Source: Bacteroidales bacterium GP2
Lineage (GTDB): Bacteria > Bacteroidota > Bacteroidia > Bacteroidales > Muribaculaceae
Assembly (NCBI GenBank): GCA_001701115.1
Contig: DAAJ01000113.1
Coordinates: 1-14,067 of the forward strand
Length of the DNA: 14,067 nucleotides
Direction of reading: 5' to 3'
The stretch's first letter is position 1, and each line of letters starts with the position of its first letter. The translations under genes were made by a program, and so were the position numbers. Below the pieces are notes generated by a model, which saw nothing but the letters and a program-made list of their open reading frames with translations, did no database searches and had not been told where the DNA came from. Positions 13,930 to 14,067 of the stretch are shown here, one piece after another.

Positions 13930-13961
13930 CAAAGATAGCTCTTCTTTCAGACTGTGGCATA
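13930..13961 (-). promoter_or_regulatory. Promoter of the CDF gene
   Basis: Minus strand: TATG (13961-13958), 20-nt spacer, TATCTTTG (13937-13930), a perfect -7 box with a 3/4 -33. The start would fall about 13923-13925, only 0-4 nt before the ATG at 13922. It is divergent from the tRNA promoter, 14 bp away. Confidence 0.65.
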
Positions 13962-13975
13962 TATGGATATGTTTT

Positions 13976-14006
13976 TTTGCATATTAAAAACAAATTCCTA
14001 CCTTTG
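13976..14006 (+). promoter_or_regulatory. Promoter of tRNA-Ala
   Basis: TTTG (13976-13979), exactly 19-nt spacer, TACCTTTG (13999-14006): a full match to the Bacteroidetes sigma consensus TTTG-N19-21-TAnnTTTG, 11 bp ahead of the tRNA. Confidence 0.85.
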
Positions 14007-14017
14007 CAGCAACCAAG

Positions 14018-14067
14018 GGGGTATTAGCTCATCTGGCTAGAGCGCGACACTGGCAGTGTCGAGGTGA
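14018..14067 (+). tRNA. tRNA-Ala (anticodon GGC), 3' end beyond the window
   Basis: Acceptor 5' strand GGGGTAT (14018-14024), T8 A9, D arm GCTC/GAGC with loop ATCTGGCTA, anticodon stem CGACA/TGTCG and loop CTGGCAG, giving anticodon GGC (Ala, codon GCC/GCU). The sequence stops within the variable region; the T arm and acceptor 3' strand are outside the window. Confidence 0.93.

Noticed and set aside
1..14067. Search for CRISPR arrays, insertion sequences, prophage, toxin-antitoxin or defence modules
   Set aside because: No spaced direct repeats, transposase or integrase motifs, or recognisable toxin partner for the XRE protein were found.

Overview
The window looks like chromosome of a gut-type Bacteroidales bacterium, most plausibly Muribaculaceae or a close relative. 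The evidence is threefold. Several genes are preceded by the Bacteroidetes promoter -7 box TAnnTTTG, and one also has a perfect -33 TTTG at 19-bp spacing. Shine-Dalgarno sites are largely absent. Several protein families are typical of the order: a macroglobulin/plug surface protein, a DUF2795 protein, and a PnuT-type transporter paired with thiamine pyrophosphokinase. No phage, IS, CRISPR or defence locus is visible. This is mostly core metabolism and transport.

Layout. (1) 46-2607 (+): a large exported MG2/plug-like protein. (2) 2683-4623 (+): a RecD2-like helicase broken by one in-frame TAA, so it reads as two ORFs. (3) 6909-4593 (-): a likely three-gene operon of CaCA cation/Ca2+ exchanger, PnuT-like vitamin transporter and thiamine pyrophosphokinase. 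Its leader is structured and resembles part of a TPP riboswitch. (4) 7230-7739 (+): a lipocalin lipoprotein, ended by a strong bidirectional terminator shared with (5), a small DUF2795 protein (8099-7878, -). (6) 8976-8186 (-): a small XRE-type regulator and a PduO-type cobalamin adenosyltransferase, behind a roughly 285-nt folded leader that ends in a terminator-like hairpin. (7) 10379-9338 (-): overlapping lrgA-lrgB. (8) 10699-12297 (+): ATP-dependent PEP carboxykinase with its own promoter and terminator. (9) 12445-13008 (+): a conserved protein of unknown function, convergent with (10), a CDF metal exporter (13922-13020, -). (11) A tRNA-Ala(GGC) runs off the right edge.

How the parts relate. 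PnuT and thiamine pyrophosphokinase form a take-up-and-trap pair for thiamine: entry by facilitated diffusion, retention by pyrophosphorylation. The adenosyltransferase makes coenzyme B12, and the regulator in front of it is probably part of its control. lrgAB lies divergent from pckA; LrgAB homologues are known to move pyruvate, so a C3/C4 carbon theme is possible but is inference.

The observations most worth following are the xre-pduO leader with mutually exclusive hairpins, the TPP-riboswitch-like but incomplete leader of the CaCA-pnuT-tpk operon, the Glu-to-Asp exchange at both ion-binding sites of the CaCA exchanger, and the nonsense codon in recD2.
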